A stretch of DNA of 40,649 nt from Balamuthia mandrillaris (Eukaryota > Discosea > Longamoebia > Balamuthiidae): the NCBI GenBank assembly GCA_031835245.1, contig JAVKOQ010000417.1, positions 1 to 40,649 of the forward strand, in the 5' to 3' direction. This document shows positions 18,737-29,109 of the stretch, one piece after another. A program made the translations under genes and the position numbers. Within the stretch, counting starts at the first letter, position 1. Every line of letters starts with the position of its first letter. A model generated the notes under the pieces. It ran no database searches and was not told the origin of the DNA. It saw only the letters and a program-made list of their open reading frames with translations.

Positions 18737-20353
18737 ATGTTTCAGGTCTTGGTCGCCATCATCGCGGTCTGTGTGGCCTACCTGTTTTGGACCGCCCAAC
18801 GCAAACCGGAGCGCGCCCCTCCTGGCCCTTGGAGACTTCCTATCCTCGGCAACCTCCTCGCTCTTGGCTCCACTCCTCACCTCAGCTTGCAGCGGCTGGG
18901 CAAGAAGTACGGCGGACTTTTCTCCTTGCAGCTGGGAGAAAGGTTTGTCGTGGTGGCCAACGACCTGGACACTGTCATTGAGGTCTTGCAAAAGAAAGGA
19001 ACAAAGACGGCCGGAAGGCCCAGGTTGATCAACTTGGATGCCGTCACCAACAACGGAGATGATATGTCTCTTTGCTCTTATGGTTAGTTAGCGCTCTCCT
19101 ATTTGCATTTTGGTATTGTTTTTACTCAAAAAAAATAATATTACAGGAGCTCAATGGCGAACTCTTCGCAAGCTAGCTTATGCCTCTCTCTTCAGCAAGA
19201 CTCGTGTGCAAGAGATCGAGCCCACCATCCACGAAGAGGTCTCCTTCCTCCTTGAGGAACTCCGCCAGATAAACCAAACCCCCGTCGACCTGCATACCTC
19301 CTACAAACGCTTCTCCATGAGCGTCATCGGCAACCTCATGTTCGGCCGCCACTTTGATAAGAAAGAGGACAAAGACTTTGAGACTCTCTACAAAGCCTAT
19401 GACTATGTCTTTGAGGTCTGTGGCAACGCCAACCCTGCCGACTACTTCTCTCCTCTGCGCCTGTTGCCAAGCCCGGAACGCAGCAAGTTGAGCGGCGTCG
19501 CCGAATCCATCTACAAGTTCTTGGGAGAGTCCTGGCAACAACACAAGAAGGCGTTGAACCCGGAGCAGCCCAAGGACTTTATAGACCAGGTCATGGTCCA
19601 CCGCGAGAAAGAGGAGTTTGCCAAACAGGCCGAGTACATGACGGACAAGAGGTGCCTGGCCTTGCTCAACGACATCTTTGCAGCCGGTATTGACACCACC
19701 TCTACCGCTTTGGAGTGGTTCACTCTCTACATGATCCACTTCCCAGAGGTTCAAAAGAAGATCCACGCCGAGCTGGATGAGCGCATCCAGAGAAAGAAGG
19801 AAGGGCAAGACAATAAGGGAGGCCTCGTCATCACCACCGAGCAGAAAGACTCTTTGCCGTACCTCAACGCAACTATCATGGAATCCCTCCGCTTCATCGC
19901 GGTGGCTCCGTTTGGAGTGCCGCACATGGTCATGGAGGATGTCGAAGTTCAAGGCTACATCCTTCCCAAAGGAGCTATGCTTCTGCCTAACCTTTATGCT
20001 GCTATGGTATGCACTTACTTCCCTATGTCCGTTTGTCTTTCTGGCGTCTAACTTGCAATGTTCAAAAGATGGACGAAAGCGTGTTCGCACAGCCAGACGT
20101 GTTCCGACCGGAGAGATTTTTGGAGGACCCAGAGCTGCTGAAGAAGATGGTGCCTTTCTCTCTGGGACCTAGGCAATGCCCTGGTAACATTCTTGCAGAC
20201 GCGGAGCTGTTCGTGGCCATTTCCAACATGATGTACCACTTTAGCTTCCTTCCGGTGGACCCTAAGCACTTGCCTTCGTTGGAGGGCGTCTACGGCCTCA
20301 CTCTGCACCCCAAGAACTTCCACGTTCGCGTGGTTCCCCGCCAACAGGCTTGA
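18737..20353 (+). CDS. Cytochrome P450 monooxygenase
   Basis: Haem-thiolate monooxygenase, probably anchored in the endoplasmic reticulum. Three exons (18737-19082, 19147-20006, 20069-20353) give 496 residues, a typical length. An N-terminal hydrophobic anchor (residues 2-19) is followed by the proline hinge APPGPWRLPILGN. The I-helix oxygen-binding motif is AGIDTTS (295-301), the K-helix ExxR is ESLR (361-364), the PERF motif follows at about 416-419, and the haem-binding loop is FSLGPRQCPG with Cys439 as the axial ligand. All key residues are present, so the enzyme looks functional. Overall it resembles microsomal CYP2-like and amoebal expansions, but family and substrate cannot be assigned by eye. 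A closer in-frame ATG set starts at 18674, but 18737 places the membrane anchor at the N-terminus. Confidence 0.95.
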
Positions 20354-20469
20354 AAGTGCTGTGTTTTTATTCTGCCATATTACAAATGAATAAAATAAAT
20401 ATTTATTTACACATGTGCTTTGCGTTTGTTGTTAATATGTGGATCCAACGAACAGGATGCCAAGGCCGA

Positions 20470-21294
20470 TCACTGGGGCAATGGTTGGATGAACAGGAAC
20501 CGCCAACCTCCACACACATCCAGAACGTCGGCGTAGAGGGCTTGGCCGCCATCCGAGGTGCTTGCGTTGTTGGCCTCCTCCTGACGCCTCTCCGGGAAGG
20601 CAGCAAAGAACTCTTCCAGGCAGGTACCGAACAGAAGCCGGTCGAGTGGGATCCACCCAACTCCTCCCTTGAAGCGAAATGCTGAGGACGTGCAAGCATC
20701 CCGGCCATCTTCTTCTTCACCCGTCCAAACTGTAGGCGGCCCGTGCGGGTCCAGGATGTAGACGTACACCACTGAGTTGCGACAATCGAACCCTCCTATG
20801 CAGAAGATCATGCCAGTGCCTTCCACAATGACGAGACTTTGATGCCGAACAAGGTGGTCCTCTAGCTTGGACACGAGGGCCGCCCGCCTGTCAAGACTCT
20901 CGAAGATGAAGTACTCCCAGGCCAAGTCCTCGTCTGGGTGTCCCTTTCTTCTCTTCCTCCATTGTGACCGAAAGTAGTGGATGATGTGCTCCAGGCTCAT
21001 CCATTCGCCCCATTTCAGGGGCGGCAGCGAAGACGCCGAAGAAGCGATTTCATTGTTCACTGTAGAGATGATGCCCGCTATCGTTGGAACGTCCGCAGGC
21101 TCCTGTCCGGCTCCTTCGCCGTCATGGCGGAGGGCGTGATGCTGCCGGACGAGCATCTGGCAGCAGCGGTAGCCACAACCCCAGCCCTCGTCATCTTCCT
21201 GATCGCAGCGGTACCAGTAGGCACTGCATCCGGGTACCACTGCCACTCGTTGAGCTGGTCCTTCCCTTCCCTCTCCCACCTGCTCCCTCTCCAT
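20470..21294 (-). CDS. UFM1-specific protease (peptidase family C78)
   Basis: Single-exon gene for 274 residues. The motif DDEGWGCGYRCCQML contains the catalytic Cys40 of the C78 (UFSP) family, and VYILDPHGPP supplies the Asp182 and His184 of the same catalytic set. An oxyanion-type Tyr probably lies upstream (Tyr27 or Tyr42). The protein corresponds to the protease domain alone, longer than short UFSP1 (about 217) and lacking the large N-terminal domain of UFSP2 or the zinc fingers of ZUP1. Expected roles are maturing UFM1 or removing it (or, for ZUP1 kin, K63 ubiquitin) from targets in the cytosol or at the ER. Its 3' end faces the P450 gene (116 bp) and its 5' end faces an RCC1-type gene. 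An upstream noncoding or short coding exon cannot be excluded. Confidence 0.85.
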   Translation of the reverse strand: MEREQVGEGREGPAQRVAVVPGCSAYWYRCDQEDDEGWGCGYRCCQMLVRQHHALRHDGEGAGQEPADVPTIAGIISTVNNEIASSASSLPPLKWGEWMSLEHIIHYFRSQWRKRRKGHPDEDLAWEYFIFESLDRRAALVSKLEDHLVRHQSLVIVEGTGMIFCIGGFDCRNSVVYVYILDPHGPPTVWTGEEEDGRDACTSSAFRFKGGVGWIPLDRLLFGTCLEEFFAAFPERRQEEANNASTSDGGQALYADVLDVCGGWRFLFIQPLPQ

Positions 21295-21616
21295 TCCAAC
21301 AGCTCTCTCTTCTTATCCGTTTCTTTCTCAGTGAGTAACGATTTATTTGAATTTATGATTAATTTCTCGGCAATAATACTGAAAAATTGATTTTTTGGAT
21401 TTGTCGTGAATAAATCGAAAAATAGCGCAATTTTATGGTTATATCCGATTCATTAGCAATAAGTAATCGGATAATTCACGATTTTTGTATCACTAGTGAT
21501 TATCTGTTCAAATGAATTGCCACCTGGCTTGGGCGTATAAGAGAATGTTGCGACAGCCTTCTCGGAAACGTAAGTACTGTTGGCTATTTTTTTTTCTTCG
21601 TTTCAACCCGGTAACA
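21295..21616. promoter_or_regulatory. Divergent promoter region with nested inverted repeats
   Basis: This 322-bp AT-rich spacer separates the UFM1 protease start (minus) from the RCC1-type receptor start (plus). Two inverted repeats interlock. TCGTGAAT (21404-21411) pairs with ATTCACGA (21474-21481), and TATCCGATT (21442-21450) pairs with AATCGGATA (21465-21473). The two right arms abut exactly. They may be operator-like sites or transcribed hairpins serving either gene. Confidence 0.45.
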
Positions 21617-22442
21617 ATGGTGACCCGTTTCTCGTTGAGATTAATCTCTGCTTCCTTTCATCTCCTCTTGCTCTTTCTCTCGCTCCTCTCCGTTGCGTCC
21701 TCTTTATCTCCGCTTCGTCTTGCTGGCAGCACAACTGGCAACTTTTTCTGCCTCTATCATCCTGCCAACGGCAAAACGGTTTGTTGGGGGGCGAACAGCA
21801 AGTACCAACTGGGTTACTCCGACGTCGAGCCTCGCGGCCTCACCCAGCGAGCAGACCAGCAGGCCATCATCAACCTCTACGAGGCCACTGCAGCAGACCC
21901 AGAGAACGGCGACCTGATCAAAGATTTGCTCCTGGGAGAGAGCCAGGCTTGCGTTTTGTTTCAGCCTTCCAATAGCACTGACAACCATGCACGCGGCAAT
22001 GCCTTTTGTTGGGGTGGCAACGGACAGAGCGAATTGGGTCCCGCAAAGTCCGATGCTGTTCCGTTGAGTGTGTCTTCCGCGTTACAGTGGAACGGCACTC
22101 TGTTGGAGCTGGATGGCCTGGGAATGGGTTTTCAGATGACTTGCGGCCTCCAACACTTCGAAGGAGAGTTTGCAATAGAGGGGGTGCGTTGTTGGGGAAG
22201 ACAGTTCGGTAATGAAGATGGCACGGCCCCCGCCGTAACTTTGGAGCAGAGTGATCTGGCGATCAAACCCGAGGAAGGCAAGCCTGTTCAGGTCGTGCTG
22301 GGAAGCAGTCACGCTTGCGCTTTGTTTTCATCCAATGATACCTTTTGTTGGGGCAAGAACTTTAGAGCTCAGGTATCTTGTGTTATCTCATCCCTCTGCT
22401 CTCTCTGACGCGCGCTCTCTCTTCTTCTCGTGCTTGTTCTGC

Positions 22443-22476
<34 letters not shown>

Positions 22477-24378
22477 CTCTTTCTTCTTCCTTCTGCTTCT
22501 CTTCTCTTGTCTCATCGCCACTCCTTTCTGACTTTGTTTGTCAGTTGGGCCAAGGCAACCCCGATCCAGACGTACCTGCTACTGCAAGCAGCGCCGTCAT
22601 CTTTGGTGGCAACGGTCTTTACGCCCGCAAGCTCTTTCCTGCAAGGTACCACACCTGCGTCGTCCTGAACGACGGCTCTGCCAGGTGTTGGGGTTGGGGA
22701 GAGAACGGACAGCTTGGCAACAACGATATCCGAAACTGGGGGGTGGTCAGAGCGGTCGCCACGCTTGGCCCTATCCTGTTCGAGGGAGCAGATGAGTACT
22801 CGGTGAGAGAGATGTGCGGAGGGAACGTGCACACTTGTGCCATTCTGGAAGATACTTCGGTTTGGTGTTGGGGAAAAGGCGACCGGGTATTGTTACGCGT
22901 TCTCTTTCAAACTGCTTCCCTTTTGTTCACATTCTCTCCGCTTGCGAAAAGGTTGGCGACGGTTCAAGCAACAACTACCTGAAGCCACACAGAGTTGCGT
23001 TCTCCCTCGATGATGCTCAAGTGGCCGCACAACAGATTGCGTGCAGCTCTTCCACCACTTGCGCTCTGTTCACGGACTCCACGGTTCGCTGCTGGGGTTT
23101 TGGCTCCTCCGGCCAACTAGGCAGAGGTTCTGCCGACGACCTAAACATCGCCTCCGAGGCAACAGCTTTGAGCTTTGTTCACCTGCTCTCCGCTCAAGAC
23201 TCTTCCTCTGCTTCTTCGTCTGCTGCATCCTCGGCATCCACCAGTGATTCTGGCTCACAAGCAGAGGAGGAGGCGAAGCCGGTGGAGCTTTCCGTTGCCT
23301 TCACCCCCAACAAACCAAACTACAACGTCACTGCTCTTCTTCCTCAAAGCGGTTCGGATCTGGAGCCTTTGCAGCTTGAAGCTGAGTTTTCGTTGTTCCA
23401 GACAGAGGATACTATTCTTTCTCTTCCTGAAGAATGGACGGAGGAAGGAAGTGAAGTCGAAGAAGATGGAACCGTGCGTCATGAAGTGTCCTTGAGCCTG
23501 GCCGAGAGCAACTCCACTCTGTTCATCACTCACCTGGACATCAAGTCTCCTGGTGTGAGAGAAACCTTGCCAGGCAGCGGAAGGACTTTCCAAGTGGGAC
23601 CCTCCGTCAAAACCACGTTGACTGTGAATGGATGGCCTTTTTATCCTGCCACTCCTCCAAGTAGTACCTGGACTTGGACCATGTCTTTGAGACTACCATC
23701 TTCCCAACGACTTCAAGGTATTGCCGTTTGTTCTTCTCCTATTTTCTTTTACTTGTACTTGTACTTGTTCTCCTCCTACTCCTTTTCATCCTACTGCTTC
23801 GTCCTTCTCCTTCTGTTTTCTAACATTCGGTTGTTGTGCAGCGTTTGAATGCAAGAGCATCGGAGAAACTGTAGAGAAGTGTTTGTCCGCCAGTGTGTCG
23901 AAAGGATGGAGCGTAATGCTGCAAGTTGTTTTGGAAGCCCTCGCTGATGACACACAAGTTTCCATCACTTATGACATTGTTTCGAGGGCAGCCAACGTCA
24001 ACAGCACCGAAGTGGACTCCATTGACGTGCGATTCCATCTGCCGCCTTTTCACCGAAGTCTCTTCTTCGATCCAGGTGACCAAACCCTTCTTCCCATTCT
24101 CTGCACTGCAAACCCCTCATGTCTGACAAACTTTGCTGTCTGCTAAAGATCTGTCCGTCTTGCTTAAGGACGATGGCTCAGGAGGCGATGGAGCGGATCG
24201 CGAAGAGGAGGATGACGACCCGGAGCTCTTGTGGTTGGCCTACTTGTTGGTGCCGCTGTTCCTGGTCGTAATACTGGCGACAGTGGTGGTGGCTGGCGTT
24301 ATTTTGCTTCGAAGGAAGGAGGCAAAGAACAAAGCCCGCATCAACAGAAAACTTAGCCAACTAGCGGCAGCCACATGA
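21617..24378 (+). CDS. Type I membrane protein with seven-bladed RCC1-type ectodomain (copy A)
   Basis: Five exons (21617-22372, 22545-22886, 22952-23717, 23842-24075, 24149-24378) give 775 residues. A signal peptide (about 1-31, ending VASSLS) leads into seven repeats of the form HTCAxLxDxxxxCWGxxxxGQLG, the number needed for a closed RCC1 propeller. Every blade has a Cys pair (one after His/Ala/Thr, one in CWG), as in the extracellular RCC1_2 style, suggesting intrablade disulphides. After a Ser/Glu linker comes a roughly 240-residue domain with no recognised family, containing a Cys pair (CKSIGETVEKC). A transmembrane helix (WLAYLLVPLFLVVILATVVV) and a short basic tail (RRKEAKNKARINRKL) end the protein. 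It is probably a cell-surface receptor or lectin-like protein. The start at 21617 was preferred over 21512 because the signal peptide is then N-terminal, as in its paralogue. Confidence 0.85.
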
Positions 24379-24613
24379 GCTGAACCAACGAAAAAAACAA
24401 GCTATTTGTTACGTTAGCCGGATGATGAACGCATTGTACCAACACTTGAAGTTATTGGCCTTCATGGAAGCTTTGTAAACATCTTTACCAAACTACCGGT
24501 GAACGTCGTGCTACCACTCTCGAGCCAACGCAGGCGGTGCGAACTTTAACAGAGAAGGAGGTGTAGCTGTCGACCTCAACCGGCGGTTAACAAAGGTATA
24601 AGTAACTGAGGGT

Positions 24614-24621
24614 AAAAAAAA
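24614..24621 (-). terminator. RNA polymerase III terminator of 5S rRNA
   Basis: A run of eight A on the plus strand reads as TTTTTTTT on the minus strand, immediately after the 3' end of the 5S rRNA. This is the canonical Pol III termination signal. Confidence 0.85.
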
Positions 24622-24739
24622 GGATACAGCACGATGGATTCCCGGGTGGTCACCCACCCCAGTACTAACATCGCCTGGCGGAGCTTAACTTCGCTGATCG
24701 GACGGGAAGCGGTGCTTTCTCCGCAGTATGGCCGTATCC
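24622..24739 (-). rRNA. 5S ribosomal RNA
   Basis: The minus strand reads as a complete 118-nt 5S rRNA. Its 5' end GGATACGGCCATAC pairs with its 3' end GTGCTGTATCC to form helix I. The universally conserved loop GAAGTTAAGC is present. AGTACTGGGGTGGGTGACC and CCCGGGAA form the loop E/helix IV-V region. Internal Pol III control elements lie within the gene as expected for 5S. It stands alone between protein genes rather than in a visible tandem array. Ends may shift by a base or two. Confidence 0.95.
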
Positions 24740-24915
24740 GAAGTGCAATTGTCTTGCCGTATGACCGCATCCAACTTCACCCTTGCACCACGGCAGAGAC
24801 ATTCTGAAGTGGTACCAACGCCCTGATCGTGGAACCGCTTCAATTTTTTTAAGCGCTGATTTACGTTTTCCAAGAATTAAAAAAAAGAAACGGAGGAGGA
24901 GGAGAAAACAAAAAG

Positions 24916-25311
24916 ATGTCGCAAGGCAGAGTGAAGCTGGAGCGGCTCCACGAAGGAAAGGTCTTCCTCTTGACCATGCAAAGCGGGGAGAATAGGTTCA
25001 CCCCGTCTTTCTTAGCGGAGCTTAACAGGGCTTTGGACGTCGTCGAACAGTTGGTACTTCTTTCTTTTTTGTGTGATTTTTTGCAACAGCAGTGCCGATT
25101 CCCGTTGTCTCCTTCTTTGTTGTTTTTCGTAAATCAGGTCCACAACAGCCGCCGCTCTTATCACAACCGGTCACGACCGTTTTTATTCTAATGGAGTTGA
25201 TTTGGAGGTAAAGTTTTGCAAACTCTTCGCCAATTCCTTTTTCCACTAGAGCTCTACTGTTTTCTTTCTTCATCATCGTTTCTCTTTCTCTTTCGCCATC
25301 TGTGAGCGTTG

Positions 25312-25347
<36 letters not shown>

Positions 25348-25728
25348 GTGGGCCAAAGATCATCCCGCCGAAGCGCCAGCGCTAAGCAATGCTTTGCAGC
25401 ACATCTGCGCTCGTCTGCTGACGTTCCCTATGCCCACTTTTGCGGCGATCAACGGGCATTGTTTTGCTGGTGGGCTCATGCTGGCTTTTGCCCACGACTA
25501 TCGCCTCATGAGGGAGGATAGAGGGTGGATGTGTCTCCCTGCCATCGACCTGCACTTGCACCTTCCACAAGGCCTGCTCTCTCTTGTTTCGTTAGTATTT
25601 TTTTGGTTTGTTGTGGCTTCTCTTCTTTACTCATTTTTATTTTATAACATCCTATAGAACCAAATTGAGTAGACCAAGCATCACAAGAGACGTTGTTTTG
25701 ACCGGAAAGCGTTACACGTACTTGCCTT

Positions 25729-25759
<31 letters not shown>

Positions 25760-26003
25760 CGCTTCCTTGCTTCCTTTCTTGCTTCCACACAACAGAGCAC
25801 AAGAAGCACGACAAATGGACATGATAGATTGGTACGGTCCTCTCCGGGACTTGTTGCCCACAACACTAGAATGGGCCGAAACCATGGCTGAAAAGGCACC
25901 GGACAGGGCCGCATGGCATGCCACCAAGAAAGGCCTTTACAGCAGCTGCTTTGCCTTGCTCAACGAAGGCGGTAACATCCAAGGTCTTTCTGCTAAACTT
26001 TAA
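24916..26003 (+). CDS. Peroxisomal enoyl-CoA hydratase/isomerase (ECI-like)
   Basis: Crotonase-fold enzyme, probably a delta3-delta2-enoyl-CoA isomerase of fatty-acid beta-oxidation. Five exons (24916-25049, 25138-25207, 25349-25590, 25658-25717, 25796-26003) give 237 residues, close to plant and yeast peroxisomal ECIs. Landmarks are ALITTGHDRFYSNGVDLEWA (first oxyanion-hole region), FAAINGHCFAGGLMLAFAHDYRLM (second oxyanion Gly-Gly and CoA contacts, written here as two runs: FAAINGHCFAGG and LMLAFAHDYRLM), LPQGLLSLVSTKLS, and VLTGKRYTAQEARQMDMID. The C-terminus is -SAKL, an AKL-type PTS1 peroxisomal signal. Introns 1, 3 and 4 use donors GTTGGT, GTTAGT and GTACTT, each fixed by protein continuity. 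It sits between the two convergent receptor genes. Confidence 0.88.
25316..25344 (+). repeat. (CT)n microsatellite in ECI-like intron 2
   Basis: A pure CT dinucleotide run ends at the acceptor TGTAG of intron 2 (25208-25348), where it can also act as the polypyrimidine tract. A similar TC run lies in intron 4 at about 25731-25752. Confidence 0.8.
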
Positions 26004-26057
26004 CACACAATTGAACTTGTTTATTTTAACAGCAAACAGTAAAAGTGTTTGTATTGA

Positions 26058-28591
26058 TTACAAAGCGGTAGCAAGACCAGATAGCCGTTTGTTGACACGA
26101 GCCTTATTCAACGCTCGCTTTCTTCGAATCCAAAGAGTACCACCAACAACCACTGCCACCATCAACACCACCACGAAAACCGGCACCAAAACGTACACCA
26201 GCAGCAATCCTTCACCTTCATCGCCTTCTTTTGTCTCATCCTCTCCGTCTCCTTGTTCTTCTGACCTCAAAAGAACTGACAAATCTACAACGAAGCAAGT
26301 TAGAGAATGAAGAACGACGAAGCAAAAATGAAGAAACACACAAACCAGGATCAAAGAAGAGACTGTGCTCAAAGGGTGGAAGATGGAACTTCACGTCGAT
26401 TATATCCGTTTCTGCTTCGATCGAAGAGTTGGATCGGGAGAGGATGTCGTAGGTAATAGCCACTTGCTTATCATCGGCCAAAGCCTCCAGAACGACCTTC
26501 AAACGTACCGTCCAACCTTTAGACATACTAGCCGCAAGACATTCTTCCACCGTATCTCCGATGCTTTTGCATTCAAACTCTGGAAACAGTTAGAAACCTT
26601 CTACGGAGCAGGAAAGCAGGCATTCCGAAGATTATGATGACGAAGAACAAGAAGGAAGAAGCTTACCAAAAAGCCTTTGTGAAGAAGGAAGTTCCAACGA
26701 CATGGTCCAAGTCCACGAATTTGTCGGAGGGGTTGGATAAAACGGCCATCCGTACACAGTCAACGTGGTTTTGACGGAAGGTCCCACCTCAAACGTTCTG
26801 CCGCTACCTGGAAGCGTTTCTCTCACACCAGGCGACTTAATGTCCAAATGAGTGATGACCAGAGTGGAGTTGCTGTTGGGCAGGCTCAAGGACACTTCGT
26901 GACGCACGGTTCCATCTTCTTCCACTTTCGTAGCTCCCTCGTTCCACTCTTCAGGAAGAGAAAGAATGGAGTCTTCTGACTCGAACAACGCAAACTCTGC
27001 TCCCAGTTGAAGAGGTTCCACATCTTCCTGCGGCAGCGAAGAAGAGAATTCGTCTGCGGTGATGGCGTATTGCGGTTTGTTTGGAGGATAAGTGACAGCA
27101 AGTGGCACTGGTACCAGTCTCGTCTCTTCTTCTTCACTCGATGAAGACGAAGAAGCAGAGAAGGAGGAAGAAGAAGCGAAAGAAGAAGCAGAAGAGGAGG
27201 AAGAATGCTCCTCTGGGACAACAAGCAAATGGGCAAAATATAACACTGCGGAGTTAGCAGCGGTGTTCTGGTTGCCAGAGACGCCAGCACCAAGCTGTCC
27301 TTGCTCGCCGTCGCCCCAACATCGAACGGTAGAATTGTTAAAGAGCACGCACGTCGCAGAGGTGCTGCAAGCGATCTGTTGAGCTTGCACGTCCTCATTA
27401 ATGCCGAACTCGAGGAGATGCGGCGTCAACAGGGCCTCGGTTGTACCGTTTCCAGCCTGCATACCAGCGCCCCAACACCACACGGATGCATCCTCCAACA
27501 GAGCGCAGGTATGTTTCTCCCCTCCACAAAGGTCCTTCACCAACTGACCTTCGTGTCCTGGAAATACCAGAGCTCCAGTGGTGGAGACAGGTCTCGCAAT
27601 GTTGCCCCTGTCCAGCAGATCGTTGTTGCCGAGCTGGCCGTACGCTCCTGAGCCCCAACACCTCGTGGAGTCGTCGCTCAGGAGGGCACATGTGTGATGC
27701 CTACCAGCAAAGAGCTTGCGGGTGGTTAGACCGCCGCCAAAGTCCAAGGCTTGAGCACCGGAAACTCCTACATCTTGGAAGTTGTTGTCTTGCCCTGCCT
27801 GAAGGTAAGTAACGAAGAAGGTAAGAAATAAACAAAGGAGACAGAGGAAGAAAAAGAAGAGAGACAGCAGAAGCGACAGCACAAACCTGAGAAATATAGT
27901 TCTTTCCCCAACAAAACGTTTGGTTTGACTCGTACAGCAAGCAAGCGTGAACGCCTCCCACAAGTAGCTGCCTTACCTTGCCCTCGGCAGGCCTCTCCTC
28001 AAAATCGATCTCGCTCTGTTCCCAATCGCGGATAGGCGGCGTGGCCAGTTGTCCCCAAACCCTTCCCCAGCAACGCACCCCTGTATTCTCAGGAGCAACC
28101 ACACTGCAGGTCCACTGCGTGCCCATCTTGACGAAACCCAAACGGACCTCCCCGTCCTCTACATCCGTGAGAAAGGAAGAGTTACCGATAGGAATTGGCG
28201 TGGATTGAGGCCATCCCAACTCGCTCCAACCGTTTCCTCCCCAACAAAAGAGCCTGTCGTCAGAGAACAAAGAGCAGGCCTGAATGGATCCGAGAGCCAA
28301 CTCGAAGCTCTTGTCTTCTTGCCCGGCTGCGCTAAGAAGGTTGATAACGGGAAGCTCGTCAGCTCGTTCGTTCAAGCCTTTGTCGTTGCCCTCGGTGTCG
28401 AAGCCCAGTTGGTGTTTGTCGTTGTCTCCCCAGCAGACGGCTTGGCCGTTGGTCGGATGATAGACGCAGAAGAACTTGCCGGAATGGCTCCCCGCAAGCT
28501 GCAGAGGAGAAGCGGCAGAGGCTCTGCCCGCGAATAACAGGGCCAAAAGTGAAGAAGTGGCCAGCAGCAGGAGGACGCGATCTACTCCCAT
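26058..28591 (-). CDS. Type I membrane protein with seven-bladed RCC1-type ectodomain (copy B)
   Basis: Paralogue of the gene at 21617-24378, in opposite orientation. Four exons (28591-27887, 27798-26667, 26579-26346, 26284-26058) give 765 residues. It has the same plan: signal peptide (MGVDRVLLLLATSSLLALLF), seven blades each with paired Cys and a CWG motif, a Ser/Glu-rich linker, the unknown roughly 240-residue domain, a transmembrane helix (VYVLVPVFVVVLMVAVVVGG) and a basic tail (IRRKRALNKARVNKRL). Exon 4 of copy A and exon 3 of copy B are both exactly 234 nt. Copy B lacks the intron that interrupts blade 6 in copy A. The linker is longer and richer in Ser in copy B. Ligand and partners are unknown. 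An in-frame ATG at 28639 is a less likely start. Confidence 0.85.
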
Positions 28592-28782
28592 TGTTCGTTT
28601 GTTTTTTAACAACAACCAAACAAACAAACGAAGAAACAAATGCCGTTATTACGCTGTTTTGAACTGTTTTGGTGAATGGTCCTTAGTTGCAAACAACAAA
28701 TGGAAAATACAGCGCTGCTATATTAATGACTATGCTGTTGGGGGACGAACCAGTTTGAAAAAGAGGAAGATTCAGGCCTACT

Positions 28783-28950
28783 ATGCAACGTAAACATGAC
28801 CATTCCAGCAGCTCCAAGATAACCGCCGCTCGAGGAAAGTGCATGCAGCTTTTGTCGATGAAGGACTTGGTCATGGTGGCCGGCGTCGAACTCCTCATTT
28901 CGGCGATGGGCTCTCTCTGCTCCCGTTTTGCGGCCTCATGTCCTCCCTAG
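28783..28950 (+). CDS. Hypothetical small protein (55 residues)
   Basis: A short frame MQRKHDHSSSSKITAARGKC, then MQLLSMKDLVMVAGVELLIS and AMGSLCSRF..., ends at TAG 28948-28950. It combines a basic amphipathic start with one hydrophobic segment, a pattern seen in small mitochondrial membrane proteins. There is no homology by eye, no intron evidence and no recognised promoter. It may be chance. Confidence 0.2.
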   Translation: MQRKHDHSSSSKITAARGKCMQLLSMKDLVMVAGVELLISAMGSLCSRFAASCPP

Positions 28951-29109
28951 GCTGCGTGTGTTTCCGCTCTCTTTGCCTTTTCTATTACTCTAAGAAGGCG
29001 ACTACACCCAATGAAACTCCGTCGCTCACTTGTAAAACGTCTTCCACCGTTTGATTGCCCACATCGCCGTTATATTGTGCACCAGTTGGTTACCATAGTT
29101 GCAACAAAG

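Larger units (their letters stand above)
24376..24915. other. Spacer between receptor copy A and the enoyl-CoA hydratase, containing 5S rRNA
   Basis: The 537-bp spacer is filled mainly by the minus-strand 5S rRNA gene and its terminator. The flanking stretches (24379-24613 and 24740-24915) show no other recognisable gene. Short frames reading across the 5S gene are spurious. Confidence 0.6.

Noticed and set aside
19173-20090. 305-residue minus-strand frame
   Set aside because: Antisense shadow of the P450 exon with the conserved I- and K-helix motifs.
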